Shown: one piece after another, positions 1-7,875 of the stretch
Numbering within the stretch: position 1 is the stretch's first letter
Layout of the letters: the number at the start of each line of letters is the position of its first letter
NCBI GenBank assembly: GCA_016916535.1
Contig: CP070276.1
Span: 1,240,001 to 1,304,000, forward strand
DNA length: 64,000 nt
Direction of reading: 5' to 3'
Source of the DNA: Dysgonomonadaceae bacterium zrk40
GTDB taxonomy: Bacteria; Bacteroidota; Bacteroidia; Bacteroidales; Dysgonomonadaceae
The notes under the pieces: generated by a model
Database searches by the model: none
Seen by the model: the letters and a program-made list of their open reading frames with translations, nothing else
What the model was told of the DNA's origin: nothing
Program-made: the position numbers and the translations under genes

Positions 1-980
1 TGAATCCATGCCAGACCGCCATGAAAGATGCGGGGCTTTCCAACTCCGACATCGACGAGGTGATTCTGGTAGGTGGCTCCACGCGTATCCCCGCGGTGCA
101 AGAGCTGGTAGAAAAGCTCTTTGGAAAGAAGCCACACAAGGGTGTGAACCCCGACGAAGTGGTTGCTATCGGAGCCGCCATACAAGGGGCCGTTCTCACC
201 GGCGAGGTGAAAGATGTATTGCTACTCGATGTGACCCCCCTTTCACTCGGCATCGAGACATTGGGTGGGGTGATGACCAAGCTGATTGATGCCAACACGA
301 CCATTCCCACAAAGAAGAGCGAGACCTTCTCCACAGCCAGCGACAACCAGCCCTCTGTACAGATCAACGTTTTGCAGGGTGAACGATCCATGGCACGTGA
401 CAACAAGCAAATTGGCGTCTTCAATCTTGACGGTATACCACCTGCTCCCAGGGGAATCCCACAGATCGAAGTAACCTTCGACATCGATGCCAACGGCATC
501 CTGAACGTCTCAGCCAAGGATAAGGCATCGGGCAAGGAGCAAAAGATTCGCATTGAGGCTTCTTCCGGACTCAGTGAAGATGAAATCAAGCGGATGAAAG
601 AGGAGGCTGCTGCCAATGCCGAGGCCGACAAGAAAGAAAAGGAACGGATCGACAAACTGAACCAGGCTGATTCCACCATCTTCCAGACAGAAAAACAGCT
701 GAAGGATCTGGGGGACAAGATTCCGGCAGACAAGAAGGCTCCGATTGAAGCAGCTCTCAGCAAGCTGAAAGATGCCCACAAAGCACAGGATCTCTCTGCC
801 ATCGATGCTGCATCCGATGAGTTGAACAATGCTTTCCAGGCAGCATCGCAGGAGATGTACAATGCCACGAACAATCAGCCGGGAGGACAACCGGGCAGCG
901 ATGCCGGTCAGCAGACAGCATCAGACAACAACCAGTCGGGCGATGATGTAACCGATGTTGATTTTGAAGAGGTGAAATAA
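1..980 (+). CDS. dnaK: Chaperone DnaK (Hsp70), C-terminal part
   Basis: This is the 3' part of an Hsp70 chaperone whose start lies left of the window; the reading frame is open from base 3. The visible ~326 residues begin near the end of the ATPase domain ([14 protein letters not shown], nucleotide-binding). Next come the interdomain linker and start of the substrate-binding beta domain ([17 protein letters not shown]), the helical lid rich in Lys and Glu, and a disordered Gly/Gln/Asn tail. The last residues, DVDFEEVK, resemble the acidic EEVD-like end of DnaK proteins. DnaK binds exposed hydrophobic peptides in an ATP-dependent cycle with DnaJ and GrpE in the cytoplasm. A terminator-like hairpin follows, so it is probably the last gene of its transcript. 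Confidence 0.97.
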   Translation, partial: NPCQTAMKDAGLSNSDIDEVILVGGSTRIPAVQELVEKLFGKKPHKGVNPDEVVAIGAAIQGAVLTGEVKDVLLLDVTPLSLGIETLGGVMTKLIDANTTIPTKKSETFSTASDNQPSVQINVLQGERSMARDNKQIGVFNLDGIPPAPRGIPQIEVTFDIDANGILNVSAKDKASGKEQKIRIEASSGLSEDEIKRMKEEAAANAEADKKEKERIDKLNQADSTIFQTEKQLKDLGDKIPADKKAPIEAALSKLKDAHKAQDLSAIDAASDELNNAFQAASQEMYNATNNQPGGQPGSDAGQQTASDNNQSGDDVTDVDFEEVK

Positions 981-1021
981 AAAAAAGTCATCATTTCCAA
1001 TATGCCTGTTAATTGGTGTAG

Positions 1022-1058
1022 CAACCCCGCCACAAATGTGTGTGCGGGGTTGTTCATC
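1022..1058 (+). terminator. Probable terminator after dnaK
   Basis: CAACCCCGC at 1022-1030 pairs perfectly with GCGGGGTTG at 1044-1052, and CACA/TGTG can pair inside the loop. The following sequence is only moderately T-rich (TTCATCT), so termination may be incomplete. It separates dnaK from the rpsU promoter. Confidence 0.6.
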
Positions 1059-1079
1059 TAAAAAAATGAATCTCACCGC

Positions 1080-1110
1080 ATTGGTATAAAAATAAATATT
1101 ATTATCTTTG
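1080..1110 (+). promoter_or_regulatory. Bacteroidetes-type promoter for rpsU
   Basis: ATTG at 1080-1083 is followed after 19 nt by TATCTTTG at 1103-1110, matching the Bacteroidetes -33 TTTG / -7 TAnnTTTG consensus. Transcription would start near 1117. That gives rpsU an untranslated leader of about 170 nt, which is long for this gene. I see no known riboswitch or leader motif in it. Confidence 0.6.
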
Positions 1111-1285
1111 CAGCCCAAACAGAAGGGAGGTTATTGATTATCCGGAAAAAGAAACAGGAAGAGATTCTATAAATAAATCCAATTTTCCGCCACAAGGAAG
1201 TTTTTTCCCTGTGCAAAGAGTCAATACTCAAACATTTACAAGCTGAAAGGCTCATTTATAAGCAAAAACTAAAAAAACAAGAATA

Positions 1286-1477
1286 ATGATCGTAGTACAA
1301 CTGAAAGAGGGCGAAAATATTGAAAGAGCCCTGAAGAAATTCAAACGCAAATATGAGAAGACTGGCGTGGTAAAAGAACTCCGAAGTCGCCAGGCATTCG
1401 TGAAACCCTCAGTGGAAAAACGCAAGAAAAAACAACACGCAGTTTACGTACAGCAACTGCAACAAAACGAAGAGTAA
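1286..1477 (+). CDS. rpsU: 30S ribosomal protein bS21
   Basis: A 63-residue, strongly basic protein starting MIVVQLKEGENIERALKKFK, the typical bS21 N-terminus, with a Lys/Arg-rich C-terminal helix. bS21 sits near the anti-Shine-Dalgarno end of 16S rRNA in the 30S subunit and takes part in initiation. In Bacteroidetes, where Shine-Dalgarno use is low, bS21 is known to help sequester the 16S tail. The gene stands alone with its own promoter and a long leader. The length is normal for the family. Confidence 0.96.
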   Translation: MIVVQLKEGENIERALKKFKRKYEKTGVVKELRSRQAFVKPSVEKRKKKQHAVYVQQLQQNEE

Positions 1478-1501
1478 TTTCGTTGTTGTAAAATTTTTTC
1501 T

Positions 1502-1509
1502 TATCTTCG
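1502..1509 (+). promoter_or_regulatory. Candidate -7 box for the Xer-type recombinase
   Basis: TATCTTCG differs from the TAnnTTTG consensus at one base. A TTTC at 1478-1481 lies 20 nt upstream. A start near 1516 would give a short leader before the ATG at 1540 and would exclude the upstream in-frame TTG at 1522 as the main start. Confidence 0.45.
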
Positions 1510-1539
1510 TAGCACCATCATTTGAACGGCCACGGTGCT

Positions 1540-2445
1540 ATGTGGAAAGAAAAATTCATAGACTATCTCCGTTATGAGAAGAACTACTCCTCTCTAACGG
1601 AGATTTCTTATTTCAAGGATATCTCTCAATTCGAGGCGTTCATGCAGGAGGAATGCGGAGGATTCGATCCGGCAACTGTAGAGAGCGACCATATCCGTAA
1701 CTGGATGATCCACCTCATGGAAGAGGGTGTGAAAGCACGTTCCGTAAACAGGAAATTGAGCGCCGTGAGATCCTTCTTTCGTTTCCTGAAACGCAAAGGC
1801 TTTATCACCAACAACCCCGCCACTGGCATCAATGGCCCAAAAACACCAAAGAAGCTGCCGGGATTTGTCAAGGATCGTGAGATGTCATTGGTTATTGACA
1901 ATGCCAACGAATACCCTGACAATTTCTGCGGCCACCGCGATCGCTTCATTATTGAATTGCTTTACCTCACCGGTATGCGCCGTGCTGAACTGATTGCCCT
2001 CCGTGACAACGATATCGATTTCGAAGGCTGCAAATTACGGGTAACCGGCAAACGGAATAAACAGCGGATCATCCCCTTTTCACCTGGAACAAGAGAAAAA
2101 ATCAGCAATTATATTGAGAAAAGAGATGCTGAAGTGGAAAACAAATCGCCGTTTCTCTTTGTTAAGAAAGATGGAAACCCATTATACCCAAAGCTTGTGT
2201 ACAATATCATCCACACGCACCTGAGCAGCATCCCCACCCTCTCCCACAAAAGCCCCCATGTGCTGCGCCATTCATTTGCCACCGAGATGTTGAACAACGG
2301 TGCCGACATCAACGCCGTAAAGGAATTACTGGGTCACACAAGCCTCGCATCAACGCAGATCTACACCCACGTAACACTGGAGGAGATGAAAAAAACATAC
2401 GATCACGCCCATCCCAGGGCACATAATAAAATGAAGGAGGAATAG
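1540..2445 (+). CDS. Tyrosine recombinase, XerC/XerD type
   Basis: Site-specific recombinase of about 301 residues, the normal size for the chromosome-dimer-resolving Xer proteins. An N-terminal SAM-like core-binding domain (roughly 1-90) is followed by the catalytic domain. Catalytic residues are visible: Arg in TGMRRAEL (about 147), Lys in VTGKRNK (about 171), HVLRH (His 240, Arg 243), LGHTS (His 266), and the nucleophile Tyr in TQIYTH (Tyr 275). I take ATG 1540 as the start, since an in-frame TTG at 1522 sits almost on the predicted transcription start. It lies in a housekeeping context with hpf directly downstream, so a cellular XerC/D role is likelier than an element integrase. XerC and XerD cannot be told apart here. 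Confidence 0.9.
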   Translation: MWKEKFIDYLRYEKNYSSLTEISYFKDISQFEAFMQEECGGFDPATVESDHIRNWMIHLMEEGVKARSVNRKLSAVRSFFRFLKRKGFITNNPATGINGPKTPKKLPGFVKDREMSLVIDNANEYPDNFCGHRDRFIIELLYLTGMRRAELIALRDNDIDFEGCKLRVTGKRNKQRIIPFSPGTREKISNYIEKRDAEVENKSPFLFVKKDGNPLYPKLVYNIIHTHLSSIPTLSHKSPHVLRHSFATEMLNNGADINAVKELLGHTSLASTQIYTHVTLEEMKKTYDHAHPRAHNKMKEE

Positions 2446-2446
2446 T

Positions 2447-2743
2447 ATGGAAATGACAATTCAATCTGTAAACTTCGACGCCACTGAACAGCTGAAAGCA
2501 TTTGTGGATAAGAAAGTGAAAAAACTGGAACGTTTTTCTGACGACATCATTCTGGCAGAGGTAATCCTGAAGGTGGTGAAACCGGAAACAGCCAACAACA
2601 AAGAGGCCTCAGTAAAGCTAAACATCAGGCACAAAGAGGCATTCGCGAGTAAGATCGCCGATACTTTTGAAGAGGCTGTTGACCTATGCATAATAGCACT
2701 GGAAAAACAGATCCAAAAGACAAAAGAAAAAAAGGATCGGTAA
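2447..2743 (+). CDS. hpf: Short-form ribosome hibernation promoting factor (HPF/YfiA family)
   Basis: A 98-residue sigma-54 modulation / S30AE family protein. It has the family pattern of an N-terminal beta strand (MTIQSVNFDATEQLKAFVDKK), a Lys-rich helix, and a C-terminal helix (FEEAVDLCIIALEKQIQKTK). It binds the decoding region of the 30S subunit and silences ribosomes in stationary phase. It lacks the C-terminal dimerisation domain of long HPF. The start codon lies one base after the recombinase stop, and its GGAGG site is inside the end of that gene, so the two are translationally coupled. Confidence 0.92.
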   Translation: MEMTIQSVNFDATEQLKAFVDKKVKKLERFSDDIILAEVILKVVKPETANNKEASVKLNIRHKEAFASKIADTFEEAVDLCIIALEKQIQKTKEKKDR

Positions 2744-2764
2744 TCTAAAAAACAGACCAAATAT

Positions 2765-2795
2765 TTTGGCATCATAAAAAATATCACTACCTTTG
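2765..2795 (+). promoter_or_regulatory. Consensus promoter of the tRNA-tuf cluster
   Basis: TTTG at 2765-2768, 19 nt, then TACCTTTG at 2788-2795 is an exact match to the Bacteroidetes housekeeping promoter. The predicted start, near 2802, lies about 46 nt before tRNA-Thr. This is the best promoter match in the window and fits a highly expressed stable-RNA operon. Confidence 0.8.
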
Positions 2796-2847
2796 CGACC
2801 GTTTCTCTCTCAATCTGGGGGAGGAACGGTTAAAAGTAAGTAAATAA

Positions 2848-2921
2848 GCCTCTTTAGCTCAGTTGGCCAGAGCACGTGATTTGTAATCTCGGGGTCGTTG
2901 GTTCGAATCCGACAAGAGGCT
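2848..2921 (+). tRNA. tRNA-Thr (anticodon TGT)
   Basis: A cloverleaf is visible: acceptor GCCTCTT/AAGAGGC, D arm AGCTCAGTTGGCCAGAGC, anticodon loop TTTGTAA with TGT, and T arm GTTCGAATCC. The discriminator is T 2921. CCA is not encoded. It is first in a four-tRNA cluster upstream of tuf. Confidence 0.96.
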
Positions 2922-2934
2922 CAGAAACAGACAA

Positions 2935-3017
2935 GGGCAGTTACCAGAGTGGCCAAATGGGGCTGACTGTAACTCAGCTGGCTTACGCCTTCGGTGGTTC
3001 GAATCCATCACTGCCCA
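2935..3017 (+). tRNA. tRNA-Tyr (anticodon GTA)
   Basis: A long-variable-arm tRNA of 83 nt. The acceptor is GGGCAGT/ACTGCCC, the anticodon stem GCTGA/TCAGC encloses CTGTAAC (GTA), and a class II variable arm precedes the T arm GGTTCGAATCC. Discriminator A. Confidence 0.96.
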
Positions 3018-3094
3018 CTTTGTTGGTTCGATGATCTTGAATTTGCTGGTTCGACGACAAAAACAGTAAAGCAACCAATCATCCAATCAGTTTC

Positions 3095-3170
3095 GCGGAA
3101 GTAGCTCAGTTGATAGAGCATTAGCCTTCCAAGCTGAGGGTCGCGGGTTTGAGTCCCGTCTTCCGCTCCA
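3095..3170 (+). tRNA. tRNA-Gly (anticodon TCC)
   Basis: Acceptor GCGGAAG/CTTCCGC and anticodon loop CTTCCAA with TCC. The 3' CCA is encoded at 3168-3170, unlike the other four tRNAs of this window. Confidence 0.96.
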
Positions 3171-3176
3171 GATTTT

Positions 3177-3248
<72 letters not shown>

Positions 3249-3274
3249 CAACGACAGATCGTGCAACGCTTCAT

Positions 3275-3305
3275 CAAGACAAAAGGCCGGGGGCCGGGTG
3301 TCTTG
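3275..3305 (+). promoter_or_regulatory. Hairpin in the tuf leader
   Basis: CAAGACA (3275-3281) pairs with TGTCTTG (3299-3305), with a GC-rich loop holding two GGCC words that can also pair. It lies between the last tRNA and tuf. No T tract follows, so it looks more like a processing or stability structure than a terminator. Confidence 0.4.
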
Positions 3306-3376
3306 AGTTTCACTGTTTACAAACGAAAGAATCGGAAATACAATTTTTTATTTTACACTAATTAATAGGACATTTT

Positions 3377-4564
3377 ATGGCAAAAGAACATTTTAACCGG
3401 ACGAAACCGCATGTCAACATCGGTACAATCGGTCACGTTGACCACGGTAAGACTACTTTAACGGCTGCTATTACAACTGTTTTGGCAAAGAAAGGATTCT
3501 CGGAACTCCGTTCGTTCGATTCCATCGACAACGCTCCCGAAGAAAAGGAAAGAGGTATCACCATCAACACCTCACACGTGGAATACCAGACGGAAGCTCG
3601 TCACTATGCGCACGTAGACTGTCCGGGGCACGCTGACTATGTAAAGAACATGGTTACAGGTGCTGCCCAGATGGACGGTGCCATCATCGTGGTAGCTGCC
3701 ACCGACGGCCCCATGCCTCAGACCCGCGAGCACATCCTGCTTGCCCGTCAGGTGAACGTACCCAAGTTGGTTGTTTTCATGAACAAGGTGGACCTGGTAG
3801 ACGACGAAGAGATGCTGGAACTGGTTGAAATGGAAATGCGTGAACTGCTCTCATTCTACAACTTCGACGGCGACAACACCCCGGTGATCCGCGGATCTGC
3901 CCTTGGCGGTCTGAACGGTGACGCGAAATGGGAAGAAAAGATCCTCGAACTGATGGAAGCTGTTGACACATGGATTCCGCTGCCTCCGCGCGATGTAGAC
4001 AAACCATTCCTGATGCCGGTGGAAGACGTATTCTCCATCACCGGTCGTGGTACCGTTGCCACAGGTCGTATCGAAACCGGTATCATCAAGACCGGTGAAG
4101 AAGTACAGATCATTGGTCTTGGTGCTGAAGGAAGGAAGTCTGTAGTTACCGGTGTGGAAATGTTCCGCAAGATCCTCGACGAAGGACAGGCTGGTGACAA
4201 CGTAGGTCTGCTGTTGCGTGGTATCGACAAGGACGAAATCAAGCGTGGTATGGTGATCTCTCACCCGGGTAAGGTGAAACCTCACTCCAAGTTCAAAGCT
4301 GAGGTCTATATCCTAAAGAAGGAAGAAGGCGGTCGCCACACTCCTTTCCACAACAAATACCGTCCCCAGTTCTACATCCGTACACTTGACGTAACCGGTG
4401 AAATCCAGCTTCCCGAAGGCGTGGAAATGATTATGCCCGGTGACAACGTGACCATCGAGGTGGAACTGATCTACCCGGTAGCTTGTAACGTAGGTCTCCG
4501 TTTCGCTATCCGCGAAGGTGGACGTACTGTGGGTGCAGGCCAGATCACTGAACTGATCGACTAA
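3377..4564 (+). CDS. tuf: Translation elongation factor Tu
   Basis: A full-length 395-residue EF-Tu that delivers aminoacyl-tRNA to the ribosomal A site with GTP hydrolysis. The G motifs are clear: GHVDHGKT (about 19-26), DCPGHADY with the catalytic His, NKVDLVDD, and GSALGG. The GTPase domain is followed by two beta-barrel domains ([20 protein letters not shown] near the tRNA-contact region). The gene sits between two tRNA loci, tRNA-Thr upstream and tRNA-Trp downstream, and ahead of secE-nusG, an arrangement shared by many bacteria. The start is preceded by an A/T-rich leader without a Shine-Dalgarno site. Confidence 0.99.
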   Translation: MAKEHFNRTKPHVNIGTIGHVDHGKTTLTAAITTVLAKKGFSELRSFDSIDNAPEEKERGITINTSHVEYQTEARHYAHVDCPGHADYVKNMVTGAAQMDGAIIVVAATDGPMPQTREHILLARQVNVPKLVVFMNKVDLVDDEEMLELVEMEMRELLSFYNFDGDNTPVIRGSALGGLNGDAKWEEKILELMEAVDTWIPLPPRDVDKPFLMPVEDVFSITGRGTVATGRIETGIIKTGEEVQIIGLGAEGRKSVVTGVEMFRKILDEGQAGDNVGLLLRGIDKDEIKRGMVISHPGKVKPHSKFKAEVYILKKEEGGRHTPFHNKYRPQFYIRTLDVTGEIQLPEGVEMIMPGDNVTIEVELIYPVACNVGLRFAIREGGRTVGAGQITELID

Positions 4565-4576
4565 TTCCCTCCATCG

Positions 4577-4590
4577 CCCCTGTAAAGGGG
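4577..4590 (+). promoter_or_regulatory. Short hairpin just after tuf
   Basis: CCCCT/AGGGG with a GTAA loop, starting 12 nt after the tuf stop. No T run follows, so it may be a 3'-end stabiliser or processing signal. Confidence 0.4.
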
Positions 4591-4612
4591 TAATGCAGGA
4601 TGATTTCAAATA

Positions 4613-4661
4613 TTACTGCTCCAAACAACCTACCCTGCGGGTAGGTTTGGAGGAGCAGTGA
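4613..4661 (+). promoter_or_regulatory. Long stem-loop immediately before tRNA-Trp
   Basis: The outer stem is ACTGCTCC (4615-4622) with GGAGCAGT (4652-4659). The inner stem is AACCTACCC (4627-4635) with GGGTAGGTT (4639-4647) around a TGC loop. The near-continuous helix ends two bases before the tRNA-Trp 5' end and is not followed by T residues. A processing site that frees the tRNA and the secE mRNA is the likeliest role (inference). Confidence 0.5.
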
Positions 4662-4663
4662 AT

Positions 4664-4736
4664 ACGGGTCTAGCTCAGTTGGTAGAGCACTGGTCTCCAA
4701 AACCAGGTGTCGGGAGTTCGAGTCTCTCGACCCGTG
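4664..4736 (+). tRNA. tRNA-Trp (anticodon CCA)
   Basis: Acceptor ACGGGTC/GACCCGT, anticodon stem CTGGT/ACCAG around CTCCAAA (CCA), T arm GGGAGTTCGAGTCTCTC, discriminator G as expected for tRNA-Trp. It is embedded between tuf and secE, as in many bacteria. Confidence 0.97.
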
Positions 4737-4755
4737 CACAATCGATCTGAATTAA

Positions 4756-4947
4756 ATGAAAAAAATAGTTGCATATCTCAGGGATGCTTATAACGAACTC
4801 GTTTATAAGGTGTCCTGGCCATCCAAAGAAGAACTCTCCGGCAGTACGGTAATTGTATTGATTGCTTCCCTTATCATTGCCTTGATCGTGTTCGGAATGG
4901 ATTCTTTGTTTGAGTGGGTGTTAAAACTCCTCTACGGTATTTTGTAA
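4756..4947 (+). CDS. secE: Preprotein translocase subunit SecE
   Basis: A 63-residue single-span SecE, the minimal form. The amphipathic N-terminal helix carries YNELVYKVSWPSKEEL, whose V-x-WP-S/T-x-E motif contacts SecY, and one transmembrane helix follows (about 30-60). SecE clamps the SecY channel in the inner membrane. It lies 19 nt after tRNA-Trp and 19 nt before nusG, the standard order. Confidence 0.96.
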   Translation: MKKIVAYLRDAYNELVYKVSWPSKEELSGSTVIVLIASLIIALIVFGMDSLFEWVLKLLYGIL

Positions 4948-4966
4948 TTTCTGAACAAAAGAGACT

Positions 4967-5509
4967 ATGACTGAAGAGAGAAAAAAATGGTACGTACTGC
5001 GTTCCGTTAGTGGAAAAGAAAACAAAGTCAAAGAGTATCTTGAGTCAGAGATCAAAAAAACCGATTTAGGAAAGTACATTTCTCAAGTTCTCATCCCCAC
5101 GGAAAAGACTTACATCGTACGCAACGGTAAGAAAGTGATGAAAGAACGCGCTTATCTTCCCGGTTACGTGCTCATTGAGGCTGAACTGACGGGTGAGGTG
5201 ATTCACGAACTGAAGAATATCAATTACGTGGCCGGCTTTCTGCCAAACACAACCGATCCGCAACCCTTGCGGGAATCGGAGGTGAAACGCATCCTCGGAA
5301 CGATGGATGAACTGGAAGAGGCAGGTGACGAGATGGATATGAAATACTACGTGGGAGAAAATGTGAAGGTGATCGGAGGTCCCTTCAGCAGCTTCTCCGG
5401 TGTGGTGGAAGAGGTGAACGACGAGAGAAAAAAACTCAAAGTGATGGTGAAGATCTTCGGGAGGAAACAGCTCCTGGAGCTGAGCTATATGCAAGTAGAG
5501 AAGGAATAG
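4967..5509 (+). CDS. nusG: Transcription termination/antitermination factor NusG
   Basis: A 180-residue NusG with the NGN domain (KKWYVLRSVSGKENKVKEYLE at the start; AYLPGYVLIEAEL) and a C-terminal KOW domain (ENVKVIGGPFSSFSGVVEEV). It binds the RNA polymerase clamp, adjusts pausing, and couples transcription to the leading ribosome. It belongs to the secE-nusG-rplKAJL string, and about 75 nt separate it from rplK. That spacer could hold the L1 autoregulatory site, though I cannot define one. Length and domains are ordinary. Confidence 0.98.
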   Translation: MTEERKKWYVLRSVSGKENKVKEYLESEIKKTDLGKYISQVLIPTEKTYIVRNGKKVMKERAYLPGYVLIEAELTGEVIHELKNINYVAGFLPNTTDPQPLRESEVKRILGTMDELEEAGDEMDMKYYVGENVKVIGGPFSSFSGVVEEVNDERKKLKVMVKIFGRKQLLELSYMQVEKE

Positions 5510-5584
5510 TCAGCAATTTGGTTACGCAGATTCTGTAAGTTCTTCAATGTGTTTCGAAAACCGTAATTTATTAAAATCAAGAAA

Positions 5585-6034
5585 ATGGCTAAAGAAGTTG
5601 CCGGACAACTAAAATTACAAATCAAAGGAGGAGCTGCAAATCCATCTCCCCCGGTAGGACCCGCACTGGGTTCCAAAGGGATCAACATCATGGAGTTTTG
5701 CAAGCAATTCAATGCCAGAACTCAGGACAAAGCCGGTAAAGTGTTGCCAGTGGTAATCACCTATTATACCGACAAGTCGTTTGATTTTATTGTTAAGACA
5801 CCACCGGTTGCGATTCAGTTATTAGAAGCTACGAAGCTCAAGGGCGGTTCGGCAGAACCCAACCGTAAAAAGGTTGCAGAGGTTACCTGGGAACAGGTGA
5901 AGACCATTGCCGAAGAGAAAATGACGGACTTGAACTGCTTCACGGTTGAATCAGCAATGCGCATGGTAGCGGGAACGGCTCGAAGCATGGGTATCACAGT
6001 GAAAGGGGATTTCCCGGAAATGAATAACAATTAA
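5585..6034 (+). CDS. rplK: 50S ribosomal protein uL11
   Basis: A 149-residue uL11, starting [29 protein letters not shown] with the conserved Pro-rich N-terminal segment, followed by the rRNA-binding C-terminal domain (SMGITVKG). It forms the GTPase-associated centre with 23S rRNA helices 43-44 and contacts elongation factors. rplA follows after 14 nt. Length is close to the family norm. Confidence 0.98.
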   Translation: MAKEVAGQLKLQIKGGAANPSPPVGPALGSKGINIMEFCKQFNARTQDKAGKVLPVVITYYTDKSFDFIVKTPPVAIQLLEATKLKGGSAEPNRKKVAEVTWEQVKTIAEEKMTDLNCFTVESAMRMVAGTARSMGITVKGDFPEMNNN

Positions 6035-6048
6035 ACTTCAATTGAGAC

Positions 6049-6747
6049 ATGAGTAAACTGACAAAAAATCAAAAGTTGGCTTTGAGCAAGATTGAAGTGG
6101 GCAAGACCTATACACTGAAAGAAGCATCTGCATTGGTGAAGGAATTAACCACCACCAAATTTGATGCCTCGGTAGATATCGATGTACGCCTCGGCGTAGA
6201 TCCGCGCAAAGCTAACCAGATGGTAAGGGGCGTTGTCTCTTTGCCACACGGAACAGGTAAACAAGTAAGAGTTCTTGTATTGTGTTCTCCAGAGGCTGAG
6301 GCCGATGCGAAAGCAGCGGGCGCAGACCATGTGGGACTCGATGAATATATCGACAAGATTAAAGGAGGTTGGACCGATGTGGATGTGATCATCACACAGC
6401 CGCAAATAATGGGTAAGATCGGAGCGCTGGGCCGTGTTTTAGGTCCCCGCGGACTGATGCCAAACCCAAAGAGCGGTACTGTTACCCCCGATGTGGCCAA
6501 GGCCGTACAGGAGGTAAAACAGGGGAAAATCGACTTTAAAGTAGACAAAGCCGGTATCATTCACACCTCGATTGGAAAAGTATCTTTTACGCCGGAACAG
6601 ATTCGAGACAACGCGAAAGAATTTATTCAAACGTTGATCAAACTGAAACCGACTGCGGCAAAAGGAACCTATGTGAAGAGTATTTATCTTTCCAGTACGA
6701 TGAGTCCAGGTATCAAAGTGGACCCCAAATCGGCAGAAGAAATCTAA
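6049..6747 (+). CDS. rplA: 50S ribosomal protein uL1
   Basis: A 232-residue uL1 of the L1 stalk, which moves deacylated tRNA out of the E site. Family motifs are the central Rossmann-like domain ([38 protein letters not shown]) and the split N/C domain that binds 23S rRNA. In many bacteria L1 also represses its own rplK-rplA mRNA. It sits between rplK and rplJ with very short spacers. Confidence 0.98.
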   Translation: MSKLTKNQKLALSKIEVGKTYTLKEASALVKELTTTKFDASVDIDVRLGVDPRKANQMVRGVVSLPHGTGKQVRVLVLCSPEAEADAKAAGADHVGLDEYIDKIKGGWTDVDVIITQPQIMGKIGALGRVLGPRGLMPNPKSGTVTPDVAKAVQEVKQGKIDFKVDKAGIIHTSIGKVSFTPEQIRDNAKEFIQTLIKLKPTAAKGTYVKSIYLSSTMSPGIKVDPKSAEEI

Positions 6748-6765
6748 TGAACTAAGCAGAAATCT

Positions 6766-7287
6766 ATGAAAAAGGAAGATAAACAACTAATAATCGCACA
6801 AATCGCAGCCAATCTCCAGGAGTATGAAAACTTCTACCTTACTGATATTGCCACACTCAATGCGGCAAAAACCAGTAAGTTGAGAAGAGAATGTTCCAAA
6901 GAGGATATCAAGCTGATGGTGGTGAAGAATACCTTGCTGCAGAAAGCTTTTGAATCGCTCGAAGGGAACTATGAAGAGCTCTATCCCATTTTGAAGGGGA
7001 ATACAGCCATCATGTTCTCCAACGCAGCGAATGCACCTGCCAAGCTGATTGACAAGTACAAGGCCGACAAAGTGCCCGCATTCAAGGGAGCTTACGTACA
7101 GGAAAGCTTCTTTGTGGGTGCCGGAGCCCTGAAGGACCTGGTCAACATCAAGAGCAAGACAGAGCTTATCGGCGATGTAATTGCACTGTTGCAGTCACCT
7201 GCAAAGAATGTAATCTCCGCACTCCAGTCGGGTGGCACGCTGCTCCACGGAGTACTCAAAACATTGTCGGAAAAGGAAGAAGCCTGA
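6766..7287 (+). CDS. rplJ: 50S ribosomal protein uL10
   Basis: A 173-residue uL10, the base of the ribosomal stalk. The N-terminal domain binds 23S rRNA (about 1-130), and the C-terminal helix (about 140-173) holds bL12 dimers. Only 18 nt separate it from rplA, so there is no room for a separate L10 leader of the enterobacterial type. The next gene, rplL, is 117 nt away, with hairpins in between. Confidence 0.97.
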   Translation: MKKEDKQLIIAQIAANLQEYENFYLTDIATLNAAKTSKLRRECSKEDIKLMVVKNTLLQKAFESLEGNYEELYPILKGNTAIMFSNAANAPAKLIDKYKADKVPAFKGAYVQESFFVGAGALKDLVNIKSKTELIGDVIALLQSPAKNVISALQSGGTLLHGVLKTLSEKEEA

Positions 7288-7315
7288 TAACAAAGGTGCT
7301 TTTTCTTAATGAGTT

Positions 7316-7347
7316 ATGCTGCAGGCAGCATGAAGGAGATTACCTTC
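7316..7347 (+). promoter_or_regulatory. Tandem hairpins between rplJ and rplL
   Basis: ATGCTG (7316-7321) pairs with CAGCAT (7326-7331) around CAGG, and GAAGG (7332-7336) pairs with CCTTC (7343-7347). There is no strong T run on the sense strand. The position fits a device that sets the 1:4 or higher bL10:bL12 ratio (processing, stability or partial read-through); that role is inference. Confidence 0.4.
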
Positions 7348-7404
7348 TTAAAAAAAATCAACATCAACAAACAGAATTAGTAATCAATTTAAACCAATAC
7401 AACA

Positions 7405-7779
7405 ATGGCAGACTTAAAAAAATTTGCTGAAGAATTAGTAAACTTGACCGTTAAAGAGGTAAACGAACTGGCTGAAATCCTGAAAACGGAATATGGCATT
7501 GAACCGGCTGCTGCCGCTGTAGCTGTTGCTGCAGGTCCCGCCGCCGCTGAAGCCGCCGCTGAAGAAAAAACCTCTTTCGACGTGATCCTGAAGAGTGCAG
7601 GTTCCGCCAAGCTCGCCGTAGTAAAGGCAGTGAAAGAACTTACCGGTCTCGGCCTGAAAGAAGCCAAGGACCTCGTGGACGGAGCTCCCAGCGAATTGAA
7701 ACAAGGTGTAACAAAAGACGAAGCAGATGCTTTGAAAAAACAACTTGAAGAGGCTGGAGCAGAAGTTGAGCTTAAATAA
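7405..7779 (+). CDS. rplL: 50S ribosomal protein bL12 (L7/L12)
   Basis: A 124-residue stalk protein with the N-terminal dimerisation helix ([26 protein letters not shown]), an Ala-rich flexible hinge (about 32-53), and the globular C-terminal domain that recruits translational GTPases ([37 protein letters not shown]). It is present in several copies per ribosome through uL10. A strong palindromic hairpin follows it. Confidence 0.98.
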   Translation: MADLKKFAEELVNLTVKEVNELAEILKTEYGIEPAAAAVAVAAGPAAAEAAAEEKTSFDVILKSAGSAKLAVVKAVKELTGLGLKEAKDLVDGAPSELKQGVTKDEADALKKQLEEAGAEVELK

Positions 7780-7803
7780 CATTATCCTAAATTAGGTTAA
7801 TAT

Positions 7804-7840
7804 GGTTAGGAATCTTCTTCCGGAAGATTCTTAACCTTTT
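7804..7840 (+). terminator. Attenuator-like hairpin between rplL and rpoB
   Basis: GGTTAGGAATCTTC at 7804-7817 pairs with GAAGATTCTTAACC at 7823-7836 with one wobble pair and a 5-nt loop, followed by TTTTG. The stem is long and uniform with a short T tract. This is the place where other bacteria have a partial terminator that lowers rpoBC expression relative to ribosomal proteins. Partial read-through is expected, because no strong promoter is evident before rpoB. Confidence 0.7.
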
Positions 7841-7875
7841 GTGTCAATATATATTAGGTTCAAAAACTCATTTCC

